Of a DNA stretch of 64,000 nucleotides, positions 51,947 to 60,814 are shown in pieces. The notes beneath the pieces were generated by a model. The model was not told the origin of the DNA and made no database searches. It was given only the letters and a program-made list of their open reading frames with translations. Source of the stretch: CAMTWZ01 sp041749075 (GTDB lineage Bacteria; Bacteroidota; Rhodothermia; Balneolales; HLUCCA01); NCBI GenBank assembly GCA_041749075.1, contig JBGTBY010000038.1, positions 1 to 64,000 of the forward strand, read 5' to 3'. Numbering within the stretch: position 1 is the stretch's first letter; the number at the start of each line of letters is the position of its first letter. The position numbers and the translations under genes were made by a program.

Positions 51947-52924
51947 GTGAAATCGATTAAAAAAATAGGGGTGTTTACCAGTGGGGGTGACTCACCAGGC
52001 ATGAACGCGGCCGTTAGAGCCGTCGTTCGAACCGCACGATACAATGATTTGCAAGTGGTCGGAATCCGTTATGGCTACCAAGGAATGATCCGTGGCGATT
52101 TCGTGGATATGGACAGCACGTCGGTCTCCAACATCATCCAACAAGGCGGCACGATCCTCAAATCGGCACGATCCGAAGAGTTCCGCACTGCTGAAGGTCG
52201 AGCCCAAGCCGCCGCGAATGTGCGTGCCCATGGCATCGACGCGGTGATCGGAATTGGTGGGGATGGGACTTTTCAAGGCGCCACCCGTCTCAATGAGGAG
52301 CATGGTATCATGGTGATAGGAATTCCCGGCACTATCGACAACGACTTAAGCGGCACGGACGAGACAATCGGCTACGATACGGCCTTGAATACCGCGATGG
52401 AAGCCATCGACAAGATCCGCGACACCGCCGATGCCCACGAGCGTCTCTTTTTGGTCGAGGTGATGGGGCGCGAAGCCGGCTTCATCGCACTTGAAACCGG
52501 TATCGCGGGTGGAGCCGAGCTGATTCTGCTTCCCGAAGCCCTCACAGAGATCGCCGATATCAAAGCCTCGCTTGCCGAAGTGTTCCGCGCCCAGCGCCGA
52601 AGCAGCCTCGTGGTTGTGGCCGAAGGGGATGAAACTGGAGGCGCGTACAAACTTGGCGAACAATTGAAGGAAGATTTCGGCAAATACGAGATGCGTGTGT
52701 GCATATTGGGACATATCCAGCGTGGTGGTCAACCCACGGCCAGAGACCGTGTCTTGGCGAGCCGTCTCGGCGCAGCAGCGGTCCAAGCCCTGCTCGACGG
52801 CCATACCAATGTGATGGTGGGCGTGATCGACAATTCCATCCGCATTTCCCCGATTAACACCGTTTGGTCCAAGAAAAAAAGTATCAATTACGAGCTTCTC
52901 GAGCTCGCCAAAATTCTAAGCTGA
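51947..52924 (+). CDS. pfkA: ATP-dependent 6-phosphofructokinase
   Basis: Phosphorylates fructose-6-phosphate in glycolysis. The 325-residue group A enzyme has TSGGDSPGMNAA at 11-22, IGGDGTFQGA (GGDG and not GGDD, which points to ATP and not pyrophosphate as donor), the catalytic loop PGTIDND, and ILGHIQRGGQPTARDR. The start is GTG 51947, the only one before the conserved N-terminus. Its stop overlaps the pgi start (TGATG). Confidence 0.96.
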   Translation: MKSIKKIGVFTSGGDSPGMNAAVRAVVRTARYNDLQVVGIRYGYQGMIRGDFVDMDSTSVSNIIQQGGTILKSARSEEFRTAEGRAQAAANVRAHGIDAVIGIGGDGTFQGATRLNEEHGIMVIGIPGTIDNDLSGTDETIGYDTALNTAMEAIDKIRDTADAHERLFLVEVMGREAGFIALETGIAGGAELILLPEALTEIADIKASLAEVFRAQRRSSLVVVAEGDETGGAYKLGEQLKEDFGKYEMRVCILGHIQRGGQPTARDRVLASRLGAAAVQALLDGHTNVMVGVIDNSIRISPINTVWSKKKSINYELLELAKILS

Positions 52925-54198
52925 TGAGTATTCGTTGTGATGTGAGTGCTACGACCCCTTTTCTGTCGTCGGAAGCGCTGAAATCCGCCCAATCGCGTGT
53001 CGATGCGGCATTTCTTGATTTGAAACAGGGCACAGGCAAAGGTCCGGAATGGGTCGGATGGCGTCGGATCCTGGCTTCGCCAGACGATGCGCTCCTTAAC
53101 GAGCTCGATTCCCTTGCTGCCACCATCCGCAAAGAGGCGGATGTGTTCATCGTGTGTGGAATCGGTGGGTCCTATCTCGGTGCACGAGCTGTGATCGAGG
53201 CATTGGGACCCTTTTTCGGTTCTAACGGCCCGGAAATCATTTATGCCGGACATCAGATGAGCGGACGCTATCTGAACGAGCTTGTGCGCCATTTGGATGG
53301 CAAACGAGTGTGGATGAACGTGATCTCGAAATCCGGAACCACCACAGAAACCGCGCTCGCGTTCCGGGTGCTTCGCCAGTGGATGAACACCGCATATGGT
53401 GAGAAAGTGGCCGCATCCCGTATCATCTGCACCACTTCGCAAAGCGGAGGTGCGCTGAATAATGTGATCGATGCCAATGGCTATCGCAAATTCGTGCTTC
53501 CGGACGATGTAGGTGGTCGATTTTCCGTGCTCACTCCGGTCGGATTGTTACCTATCGCTGTAGCTGGAATCGATATCCGCGACCTGTTCTACGGCGCGGT
53601 TCAATCGTACAATGATGCAGAAGCGGGCAAGGGGGATGTGGTTTCTTACGTGGCCACTCGACTCGCATTGTATGAAGCCGGCTACCGAGTGGATGTTCTC
53701 GCGAGTTTCGAACCCGAACTGAAAGCGTTCGGCGGATGGATGCAGCAATTGTTCGGTGAAAGTGAGGGTAAAGAGCACAAAGGATTGTATCCGGCGGTGC
53801 ATGGCTACTCTACCGACTTGCATAGTCTCGGACAGATGGTGCAGGATGGGGTTCGGAACATCATGGAAACGTTTTTGGTGCTTGATGAGAGTGCGCATTC
53901 CTTGGTACTGAAGTCGGAAGCGGTGGACTTCGACGGTTTGAATTATCTTACCGGCAAAACCATGCACGAGGTCAATACGAAAGCATACGAAGGCACCAGG
54001 CAGGCTCACATCGAAGGCGGTGTGCCCGTGATCAGCATTCATTTGGATCGCTTGAACGCATCCAGCTTGGGCTCGTTGATCTATTATTTCGAATTGGCCA
54101 CCGGTCTGTACGGATATGCGCTCGGCGTGAATCCATTCGACCAACCGGGTGTGGAAGCCTATAAGAAAGCCATGTTCCGTCTATTAGGAAAACCTTGA
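52924..54198 (+). CDS. pgi: Glucose-6-phosphate isomerase
   Basis: Interconverts glucose-6-phosphate and fructose-6-phosphate, the step before PfkA. The 424-residue protein is the shorter, Gram-positive-like type. It has GIGGSYLGARAVIE, the phosphate-binding ISKSGTTTETALAFR, GGRFSVLTPVGLLP, the catalytic Glu region GESEGKEHKGLYP, and HSLGQMVQDG. ATG 52924 overlaps the pfkA stop by one base; the longer frame upstream is the 3' end of pfkA in another frame. Confidence 0.95.
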   Translation: MSIRCDVSATTPFLSSEALKSAQSRVDAAFLDLKQGTGKGPEWVGWRRILASPDDALLNELDSLAATIRKEADVFIVCGIGGSYLGARAVIEALGPFFGSNGPEIIYAGHQMSGRYLNELVRHLDGKRVWMNVISKSGTTTETALAFRVLRQWMNTAYGEKVAASRIICTTSQSGGALNNVIDANGYRKFVLPDDVGGRFSVLTPVGLLPIAVAGIDIRDLFYGAVQSYNDAEAGKGDVVSYVATRLALYEAGYRVDVLASFEPELKAFGGWMQQLFGESEGKEHKGLYPAVHGYSTDLHSLGQMVQDGVRNIMETFLVLDESAHSLVLKSEAVDFDGLNYLTGKTMHEVNTKAYEGTRQAHIEGGVPVISIHLDRLNASSLGSLIYYFELATGLYGYALGVNPFDQPGVEAYKKAMFRLLGKP

Positions 54199-54824
54199 TG
54201 CAGGATCTTCGATACATCGCACTAGCCGGAAATATCGGCGCAGGAAAATCATCTCTCACCGGTCTGCTGTCCAAGCATTTCAAGTGGGAAGCCTATTATG
54301 AATCGGTGGACGACAACCCGTATCTACCTGATTTTTATGAGGATATGCGCCGATGGAGTTTCAATCTTCAGATCTATTTTCTTTCATCGCGTTTCCGCTC
54401 CATGAAACGGATGTTGGGTGTGGAGCGCAATTTCATCCAAGATCGGACGATCTATGAGGATGTCGAGATCTTCGCAAAAAACTTATATGAGATGGGATTG
54501 ATGAGCGAGCGTGATTTCGCGAACTATCAATCTCTGTTTACTGAAATGAGCGAGTATCTGCGTCCGCCGGATCTTCTGATTTACCTTCGGGCGGAAGTGC
54601 CGACTCTCGTCAAGCAGATCCAGCAACGGGGCCGCGCCTATGAGAACACCATCCGAATCGACTATCTGGAAAGCCTGAACGGCCTATATGAAGGGTGGAT
54701 CGACCGATACCCGTACGAGAAACTCATTATTGAAACCGATAATCTGGACTTCGTCAACAACAAAGAGCATCTTGGTCAGGTCATTTCATTGATCGAGAAG
54801 AGATTGTTCGGACTCTTTTCCTGA
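54198..54824 (+). CDS. Deoxynucleoside kinase (dGK/dAK type)
   Basis: A 208-residue deoxynucleoside salvage kinase. P-loop AGNIGAGKSSL lies at the N-terminus; the DRTIYED (DRS-like) motif, the LYEMGLMSERDFANYQSL segment and the lid region QIQQRGRAYENTIRIDYLE match the dCK/dGK family. Whether it prefers deoxyguanosine or deoxyadenosine is not visible. ATG 54198 overlaps the pgi stop as TGATG, so it is co-translated with pfkA-pgi, an unexpected grouping. Confidence 0.9.
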   Translation: MQDLRYIALAGNIGAGKSSLTGLLSKHFKWEAYYESVDDNPYLPDFYEDMRRWSFNLQIYFLSSRFRSMKRMLGVERNFIQDRTIYEDVEIFAKNLYEMGLMSERDFANYQSLFTEMSEYLRPPDLLIYLRAEVPTLVKQIQQRGRAYENTIRIDYLESLNGLYEGWIDRYPYEKLIIETDNLDFVNNKEHLGQVISLIEKRLFGLFS

Positions 54825-54827
54825 GGC

Positions 54828-54858
54828 TTGATAGAGACCGGATTTTGCCCTAATTTTA
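54828..54858 (+). promoter_or_regulatory. Predicted promoter of the DUF177-rpmF-fab operon
   Basis: TTG at 54828-54830, a 20-base spacer and TAATTTTA at 54851-54858, one mismatch from TAnnTTTG. It starts four bases after the kinase stop and 20 bases before the DUF177 start. Confidence 0.5.
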
Positions 54859-54877
54859 CAGGCTTAAAATCTGTTCA

Positions 54878-55378
54878 ATGCTGAAGTTTAAAATCAATGA
54901 GATAGAGGAAGGGGAATCGGTCCAAGACGTCACTGTCGCGGCCGAAGAACTCGCCTTGGGTCTGGATTCCGCCGATCGGTTTCGGGTAGTGGTCACGTTC
55001 AAACGTTCGCGAACCATGATCGAAGCCCGCATTTTGGTGGAAGGAGACCTCATATTGATTTGCGACCGCTCGCTCGAGCCGTTCACATTCCCGACAGAAG
55101 GGGTGTACACGGTCTTGTTCAAGCCGGATGTGACAGACGAAACCGAAGATGATCAAGTGGCTCTGCGCCGGTTGAACATCGCCTCGAACCTACTGGACCT
55201 CACCCGTGATGTCCGCGATACCCTTTTACTCACCGTACCGATCCGTAAATTGCACCCGCGGTTTGTGGATGAAAACGGTGACGAAATTCCGTTTGAAACG
55301 CCTTATGCCGACGAATCGACAACCGATCCACGCTGGGACGCTCTGAACTTGCTGACTTCCAACCATCAGAAGAATTAA
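54878..55378 (+). CDS. DUF177 (YceD-like) protein
   Basis: A 166-residue member of the DUF177/YceD group, which almost always sits in front of rpmF and is linked to 23S rRNA or large-subunit accumulation. The beta-rich N-terminal half has LILICDRSLEPFTFP at the family's conserved cysteine/arginine site; only one cysteine is present. The acidic segment TDETEDDQ and ending are typical. It is first in the rpmF-plsX-fab run. Confidence 0.85.
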   Translation: MLKFKINEIEEGESVQDVTVAAEELALGLDSADRFRVVVTFKRSRTMIEARILVEGDLILICDRSLEPFTFPTEGVYTVLFKPDVTDETEDDQVALRRLNIASNLLDLTRDVRDTLLLTVPIRKLHPRFVDENGDEIPFETPYADESTTDPRWDALNLLTSNHQKN

Positions 55379-55386
55379 CTCCATCC

Positions 55387-55575
55387 ATGCCTAATCCAAA
55401 ACGCCGCCATTCCAAACAACGCACAGCAACCCGCCGTGCTCATCACAAGCTTGCTGATGTGGAAGTGGCTACGTGCACCAATTGCAGCGCTCCGCATCAA
55501 TTCCACCATGCTTGTCCGTCATGCGGTCATTACCGTGGTCGTCAAGTGATTGATGTAGCCGCCGCCAAAGCTTAA
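55387..55575 (+). CDS. rpmF: 50S ribosomal protein L32
   Basis: A 62-residue ribosomal protein. The basic N-terminus MPNPKRRHSKQRTATRRAHH is followed by a zinc ribbon with two CxxC pairs (CTNC and CPSC), the zinc-binding form, and the conserved GHYRGRQVIDV. It lies eight bases after DUF177 and before plsX, the standard order. Confidence 0.97.
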   Translation: MPNPKRRHSKQRTATRRAHHKLADVEVATCTNCSAPHQFHHACPSCGHYRGRQVIDVAAAKA

Positions 55576-55591
55576 CCAAACCTATCTGTTT

Positions 55592-56578
55592 ATGTCCCTG
55601 AAGATCGCTGTTGATGCCGCCGGAGGAGATCACTTCCCGCATAATCCTGTTCAGGGCGCCATCGACGCCATAACCGAACGCGACGACCTGCATATCTTGC
55701 TGGTCGGACCCGAAGACATGGTTCGAGCCGCTCTTGCGGAAAAGGGCTATAACGGCGATCGGATCACGGTCGTGAATGCGCCGGAGGTGATCGGCATGGA
55801 AGATTCCGTGCAATCGATCAAAACCAAGCCGCAATCATCCATCGTGATCGGACTGGGCATGCATGCCCAAAAACAGTGTGATGCCTTTGTCAGTGCCGGA
55901 CATACCGGTGTGTTGCTTGCGGCATCCGCGGTCATTCTAGGTCGTCTTCCGGGCGTTCTTCGTCCGACGATCTCTTCTGTGTATCCGACCATCAAGGGTT
56001 TCCGCATCATGGTCGATGTGGGCGCCAATTTGGAAGTGAAGCCCGAAATGTTGTACCAGTTCGCCCTGATGGGTGAAGTGTACGCGAAAAACGAAATGGG
56101 CATCACCCATCCACGCATCGGTCTACTTAACGTGGGCGAAGAAGAGGAAAAAGGGACAGAAACCCTTCGCAAAGCACACGAGTTGCTCAAAACCCATCCT
56201 AGATTTGTCGGGAACCTCGAAGGTCGCGACATTCTTGCCGCTCAAGCCGACGTGTTCGTCTGTGACGGCTTGGTTGGCAATCTCATTCTCAAATTTGGTG
56301 AATCCATCCCCGAAGCGATTCAACACCTCGTTGGTGTGGCCATTGCCAAGCAAGGCCTCACACCTGAGCAAGTGAAGCCGGTAATGGGCGTACTCAAGCA
56401 GGCCTTCGCACCCTTCGATTATCAGGCCGTAGGCGGAGTACCGTTCCTCGGTGTGAACGGCGTCAGTTTCGTAGGTCATGGTGGAAGCACCCCATTGGCC
56501 ATTAAAAACATGATTTTCAGAGCAGCGAGCATGGTTGAAAACCATGTGAACGACAAGATCGTCGCGGCTCTCAGCTAA
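55592..56578 (+). CDS. plsX: Phosphate acyltransferase PlsX
   Basis: Makes acyl-phosphate from acyl-ACP for phospholipid synthesis. The 328-residue protein has the conserved beginning IAVDAAGGDHFP, the mid region SAGHTGVLLAASAVILGRLP, DVGANLEVKPEML and GLVGNLILKFGE. ATG 55592 fits the family exactly. It links the ribosomal and fatty-acid parts of this operon. Confidence 0.96.
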   Translation: MSLKIAVDAAGGDHFPHNPVQGAIDAITERDDLHILLVGPEDMVRAALAEKGYNGDRITVVNAPEVIGMEDSVQSIKTKPQSSIVIGLGMHAQKQCDAFVSAGHTGVLLAASAVILGRLPGVLRPTISSVYPTIKGFRIMVDVGANLEVKPEMLYQFALMGEVYAKNEMGITHPRIGLLNVGEEEEKGTETLRKAHELLKTHPRFVGNLEGRDILAAQADVFVCDGLVGNLILKFGESIPEAIQHLVGVAIAKQGLTPEQVKPVMGVLKQAFAPFDYQAVGGVPFLGVNGVSFVGHGGSTPLAIKNMIFRAASMVENHVNDKIVAALS

Positions 56579-56593
56579 TCCAATATCTATCGC

Positions 56594-57580
56594 ATGACTC
56601 ATTCCGTGAAAGCGAGGATCACCTCCGTCGGGCACTATTTGCCAGATGATGTGCTGACCAATGCGGATCTTGAAAAACTGGTTGAAACCAATGACGAATG
56701 GATTACCAGCCGCACCGGAATCAAGGAACGACGCATTTTGCGCGATCCGGCGAAAGCCACCTCATTCATGGCCACGGAAGCCGCGAAAGAAGCTCTCGCG
56801 TTGCGGGGAATGGATGGGTCGGAAGTGGATTGCATCATTGTTGGTACTGTCACGCCCGATTATCTGTTTCCATCCACAGCGTGTCTGGTCCAAAAGCGCA
56901 TCGGTGCGACGAAAGCGTTCGCATATGATTTGTCGGCCGCTTGCTCCGGTTTTCTGTATGCCCTTACGACAGGTGCGATGATGATCGAATCAGGTCGGTA
57001 CAAGAATGTATTGGTGATCGGGGCCGACAAAATGTCGTCAATCATTGATTATACCGACCGTGCCACATGCATCATTTTCGGTGACGGCGCGGGCGCTGTA
57101 TTGCTGGAACCAACTACCGATGGCAACGGCATTCAGGATTTCATTCTCACAACGGATGGCGACGAGGACGAACTTCTGGTCCAAAAGGGTGGCGGAAGCC
57201 TGTATCCGTCCTCACATGAGTCGGTGGACAACCGCTGGCATTACATCAAGCAAGACGGCAAAACCGTGTTCAAGAAAGCGACTGAGGCCATGGCCGATAT
57301 TTCCGTCGCGTTGATGAAAAAGTGCAATCTTTCAGCCGATGACGTGGCTTGGCTCGTCCCACATCAAGCAAATCTTCGGATCATCGATGCCACGGCTCGC
57401 CGCATGGAATTGAGCACAGACAAAGTGATGGTGAACATCGCCAAATATGGCAACACCACGGCCGGAACCATTCCATTATGCTTGTATGATTGGCGGAATC
57501 AGCTCAAACCGGGCGACAATGTGATTTTAACGGCATTTGGCGGTGGATTCACTGCTGGCGCCATCTATCTGAAATGGTGA
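56594..57580 (+). CDS. fabH: Beta-ketoacyl-ACP synthase III (FabH)
   Basis: Starts fatty-acid synthesis by condensing acetyl-CoA with malonyl-ACP. The 328-residue protein has the triad Cys117 (DLSAACSGFLYA), His257 (PHQANLRI) and Asn287 (YGNTTAGTIP). Straight or branched primer preference cannot be told by eye. It lies four bases ahead of fabD. Confidence 0.97.
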   Translation: MTHSVKARITSVGHYLPDDVLTNADLEKLVETNDEWITSRTGIKERRILRDPAKATSFMATEAAKEALALRGMDGSEVDCIIVGTVTPDYLFPSTACLVQKRIGATKAFAYDLSAACSGFLYALTTGAMMIESGRYKNVLVIGADKMSSIIDYTDRATCIIFGDGAGAVLLEPTTDGNGIQDFILTTDGDEDELLVQKGGGSLYPSSHESVDNRWHYIKQDGKTVFKKATEAMADISVALMKKCNLSADDVAWLVPHQANLRIIDATARRMELSTDKVMVNIAKYGNTTAGTIPLCLYDWRNQLKPGDNVILTAFGGGFTAGAIYLKW

Positions 57581-57584
57581 TCTG

Positions 57585-58475
57585 ATGGGCAAAACCGCAT
57601 ATCTCTTTCCAGGGCAGGGCTCACAATCGGTCGGAATGGGGAAACATCATTTTGACACGAATTCCACCTTCAAGGCGCTGATGAGTCGTGCGAACGACAT
57701 CCTTGGGTATGATTTGAGCGCGATCATGTTTGAGGGTCCCGAAGAAACCCTTCGTCAGACCGAGCATACGCAACCAGCTATTTTCGTGCATTCCGTAGCC
57801 TTGTTCAAAGCCATCGACGAATACGCCGATATGGTTGCCGGACACAGTTTGGGCGAGTTTTCAGCCTTGGTGGCATGCGAGGCGGTTGCCTTTGAAGACG
57901 CATTACGCATTGTGCGTCGTCGTGGACAGTTGATGCAGGAAGCCGGCGCACACAATCCTGGAACCATGGCAGCGGTAATCGGAATGGATGATGCCGTTGT
58001 GGAAGACATTTGCGCCAAGGTATCCACTCAGTCGGGGAAAACCGTCGTTGCTGCGAATTACAATTCCCCCGGTCAAGTCGTGATCTCCGGTCATGAAGAG
58101 GCCATCGACGCCGCTATCGTGATGTTGAAAGAATCGGGATGCCGCATCGCCAAGAAACTTCCGGTTTCAGGCGCCTTTCATTCCCCATTGATGAAGCCGG
58201 CGTACGACGGACTCAAACAGAGTCTGGAGACATTGCGGATCGACATCCCCCGTTGCCCAATTTATAGTAATTTTACCGCTGTGTCCACCACACATCCTGA
58301 AACGATCCGCCAAAATCTGCTATCCCAGCTGATGAATCCGGTGCGTTGGACCCAAACACTTCATGCGATGGCTGCCGATGGGGCCGCATCGTTTGTGGAA
58401 GTGGGTCCGGGCAATGTGTTGCAAGGCTTGGTGAAACGAACATTGCCTGAAGCAGCCGCTTCGGGTTTCGCATAA
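57585..58475 (+). CDS. fabD: Malonyl-CoA-ACP transacylase (FabD)
   Basis: Loads malonyl groups onto ACP. The 296-residue protein has the nucleophile Ser88 in GHSLGEFSAL, the oxyanion motif FPGQGSQ near the N-terminus, the catalytic His in SGAFHSPLM, and an ending VEVGPGNVLQGLVKR typical of FabD. Confidence 0.96.
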   Translation: MGKTAYLFPGQGSQSVGMGKHHFDTNSTFKALMSRANDILGYDLSAIMFEGPEETLRQTEHTQPAIFVHSVALFKAIDEYADMVAGHSLGEFSALVACEAVAFEDALRIVRRRGQLMQEAGAHNPGTMAAVIGMDDAVVEDICAKVSTQSGKTVVAANYNSPGQVVISGHEEAIDAAIVMLKESGCRIAKKLPVSGAFHSPLMKPAYDGLKQSLETLRIDIPRCPIYSNFTAVSTTHPETIRQNLLSQLMNPVRWTQTLHAMAADGAASFVEVGPGNVLQGLVKRTLPEAAASGFA

Positions 58476-58487
58476 GGAACATCGAAC

Positions 58488-59237
58488 ATGAGTTTTTCAT
58501 TGGACGGTAAATCGGCATTGGTGACCGGCGCTGGACGTGGCATCGGGAAATCGATCGCCCTATATCTGGCGAAAGCTGGAGCGAACGTGGCCATCACGTA
58601 TTCGAGAAGTGAATCGGCGGCGAAAGACGTTCAAACCGAAATCGAAGCTTTGGGGCGCAAAGCCCTGATTTTTCAAGCGGATGCGGCCGATGCGAAACGG
58701 GCCGAAGAAGTGGTTGCGGATGTGGTTTCAAAATGGGGTTCCTTGGATATCCTCGTGAACAACGCCGGCATCACCCAAGACACGCTGATCATGCGCATGA
58801 GCGAGCAGCAATGGGATGATGTGATCAACACGAATCTGAAAAGCGTGTTCAACTATTCGAAAGCCTCCGTCAAGCCGATGATGAAACAGCGCAAGGGCTC
58901 GATCATCACCATCGGATCGATCGTGGGCGTATCGGGTAGCGCCGGACAAACCAATTATGCGGCATCCAAAGCCGGAATCATCGGGTTCAGCAAATCGCTG
59001 GCCAAAGAATTGAGCTCACGCAATGTGCGGGTGAATGTCATCGCACCGGGGTATATCGCAACCGACATGACCGACAAACTGCCTGAAGCCACCCTTAGCG
59101 GCATTCAGGCGTTGATTCCACTCGGACGTGCCGGAAAACCCGATGAAGTGGCTTCTGCTGTGCAATTTCTCGCATCCGATGCGGCCTCGTACATTACGGG
59201 CGTCGTGCTACATGTGGATGGTGGAATGGTGATGTAA
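58488..59237 (+). CDS. fabG: 3-oxoacyl-ACP reductase (FabG)
   Basis: NADPH-dependent reduction of 3-oxoacyl-ACP. The 249-residue short-chain dehydrogenase has the cofactor motif TGAGRGIGKS, NNAG, and the catalytic Tyr157 and Lys161 (NYAASKAG), followed by the PGYIATDM loop. Its place between fabD and acpP supports FabG over other short-chain dehydrogenases. Confidence 0.95.
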   Translation: MSFSLDGKSALVTGAGRGIGKSIALYLAKAGANVAITYSRSESAAKDVQTEIEALGRKALIFQADAADAKRAEEVVADVVSKWGSLDILVNNAGITQDTLIMRMSEQQWDDVINTNLKSVFNYSKASVKPMMKQRKGSIITIGSIVGVSGSAGQTNYAASKAGIIGFSKSLAKELSSRNVRVNVIAPGYIATDMTDKLPEATLSGIQALIPLGRAGKPDEVASAVQFLASDAASYITGVVLHVDGGMVM

Positions 59238-59248
59238 TCCACTCTACG

Positions 59249-59279
59249 TTGTACATTATCTCAAACCAAAGTACTTTAA
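59249..59279 (+). promoter_or_regulatory. Predicted internal promoter of acpP
   Basis: TTG at 59249-59251, a 20-base spacer and TACTTTAA at 59272-59279 (TAnnTT conserved). It lies in the 91-base fabG-acpP gap, the largest in this operon, where an extra promoter for the abundant ACP would make sense. Confidence 0.4.
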
Positions 59280-59282
59280 ACA

Positions 59283-59296
59283 GCCTTTCGAAAGGC
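59283..59296 (+). other. Palindrome in the acpP leader
   Basis: GCCTTTCGAAAGGC is a perfect 14-base palindrome 32 bases before the acpP start and just after the predicted promoter. It could be a leader hairpin or an operator. It has no T-run, so it is not a terminator. Confidence 0.4.
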
Positions 59297-59328
59297 ACAA
59301 ACCAAAAACCTAACAGGGTATATTCAAC

Positions 59329-59565
59329 ATGGCTAATGATATCGAAGCAAAAGTAAAAGCAATCATCGTAGACAAACTAGGCGTCGATGAGAGCATGGTA
59401 ACGACCGAAGCGAACTTCACGAACGACCTTGGTGCCGACTCGCTCGATACCGTTGAGTTGATCATGGAATTGGAAAAAGAATTCGGCGTGAGCATTCCGG
59501 ATGAAGATGCTGAAACCATCTCTACCGTAGGAGCCGCAGTATCCTACATCAAAGGTAAAGTCTGA
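59329..59565 (+). CDS. acpP: Acyl carrier protein
   Basis: A 78-residue acidic four-helix carrier for growing fatty acids. The 4'-phosphopantetheine site is Ser38 in LGADSLDTVEL. Helices II and III follow with the usual acidic residues (EFGVSIPDEDAETI). It lies four bases ahead of fabF. Confidence 0.98.
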   Translation: MANDIEAKVKAIIVDKLGVDESMVTTEANFTNDLGADSLDTVELIMELEKEFGVSIPDEDAETISTVGAAVSYIKGKV

Positions 59566-59569
59566 TCGA

Positions 59570-60814
59570 ATGGCTGGCAGACGAGTTGTCATAACCGGCA
59601 TCGGGTCCATCACCCCCCTTGGCCTGAACACTCCCGATTTCTGGGATGGTCTAGTCCATGGGCGTAGTGGAGCACGGCCGATCACGCACTTCGATGTCAG
59701 CCAATTTCCGACGAAATTCGCCGCCCAACTTCCCGATTACGATCCGGTTCGATACTTCGACACGAAAGAAGCTCGACGCATCGATCTGTTCAGCCAGTAT
59801 GCGATGATTTCTGCCGATGAGGCGATCAAAAGTTCTGGTATTGATTTGAATGGAATCGACCGGAACCGGGTCGCTGTCTTGATCGGGACGGGAATCGGTG
59901 GATTTCAGGTATTTTTTCAGCAAGCCATGGAATTCAAGGAACGGGGGCCGAGAGGCATTTCCCCGTTCTTCATTCCGATGCTGATTCCGGATATCGCCGC
60001 AGGGCATGTCTCGATCAAATACGGGTTCCGCGGACCCAATTTCTGTGCTGTGTCGGCTTGCGCGACCGGATCCCACAACATCGGACTTGCCTACGACTTC
60101 ATCCGTATCGGCACGTCTGATTTCGCCGTCTGTGGCGGCACCGAAGCTCCGGTCTCCGAAATGAGCGTCGGTGGGTTCAACGCCATGAAAGCGATGTCCA
60201 CACGAAACGACGACTACGAGCATGCCTCGCGTCCGTTCGATGCCTCCCGCGATGGGTTCGTGCTCGGCGAGGGTGCGGCCATGCTGTTCCTCGAATCGTA
60301 TGATTCGGCCGTCAAACGTGGCGCGACCATGTATGCCGAAATCGTAGGGTATGGCTTTTCTGCCGATGCCCATCACATCACCGCTCCTGATCCGGATGGC
60401 AATGGTGTGATTTTGGCCATGAACGAGTCACTCAAAGCCGCCGGCATCCGTCCGGAAGATGTCGACCACATCAACATGCATGGAACATCCACGCCTTTGG
60501 GGGATGTGGCCGAGACGAACGCCATCAAAAAGGTGTTCGGGAAGCATGCCTATAAAATGAATCTGAATTCGACGAAATCGATGACTGGCCACATGTTAGG
60601 CGCAGCTGGCGCGGCGGAATCCGTTGCAGCGATATTGGCCTTGCATCATGGCATTGTGCCACCGACCATCAATTTCACGACTCCGGATCCGCTATGTGAT
60701 CTGAATTACACGTTCAATGAGGCCGTTCCCCGTAAGATGAAATATGCCATCAATAACGCGTTCGGGTTCGGTGGTCACAATACATCCGTTGTGTTCAAAG
60801 CGATTGAAGGCTAA
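59570..60814 (+). CDS. fabF: Beta-ketoacyl-ACP synthase II (FabF)
   Basis: Elongates fatty acids by condensing acyl-ACP with malonyl-ACP. The 414-residue protein has the triad Cys164 (SACATGSHN), His304 (HGTSTPLGD) and His341 (GHMLGAAGA), with NNAFGFGGHN at the end. It follows acpP by four bases and overlaps the presumed start of rnc. Confidence 0.97.
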   Translation: MAGRRVVITGIGSITPLGLNTPDFWDGLVHGRSGARPITHFDVSQFPTKFAAQLPDYDPVRYFDTKEARRIDLFSQYAMISADEAIKSSGIDLNGIDRNRVAVLIGTGIGGFQVFFQQAMEFKERGPRGISPFFIPMLIPDIAAGHVSIKYGFRGPNFCAVSACATGSHNIGLAYDFIRIGTSDFAVCGGTEAPVSEMSVGGFNAMKAMSTRNDDYEHASRPFDASRDGFVLGEGAAMLFLESYDSAVKRGATMYAEIVGYGFSADAHHITAPDPDGNGVILAMNESLKAAGIRPEDVDHINMHGTSTPLGDVAETNAIKKVFGKHAYKMNLNSTKSMTGHMLGAAGAAESVAAILALHHGIVPPTINFTTPDPLCDLNYTFNEAVPRKMKYAINNAFGFGGHNTSVVFKAIEG

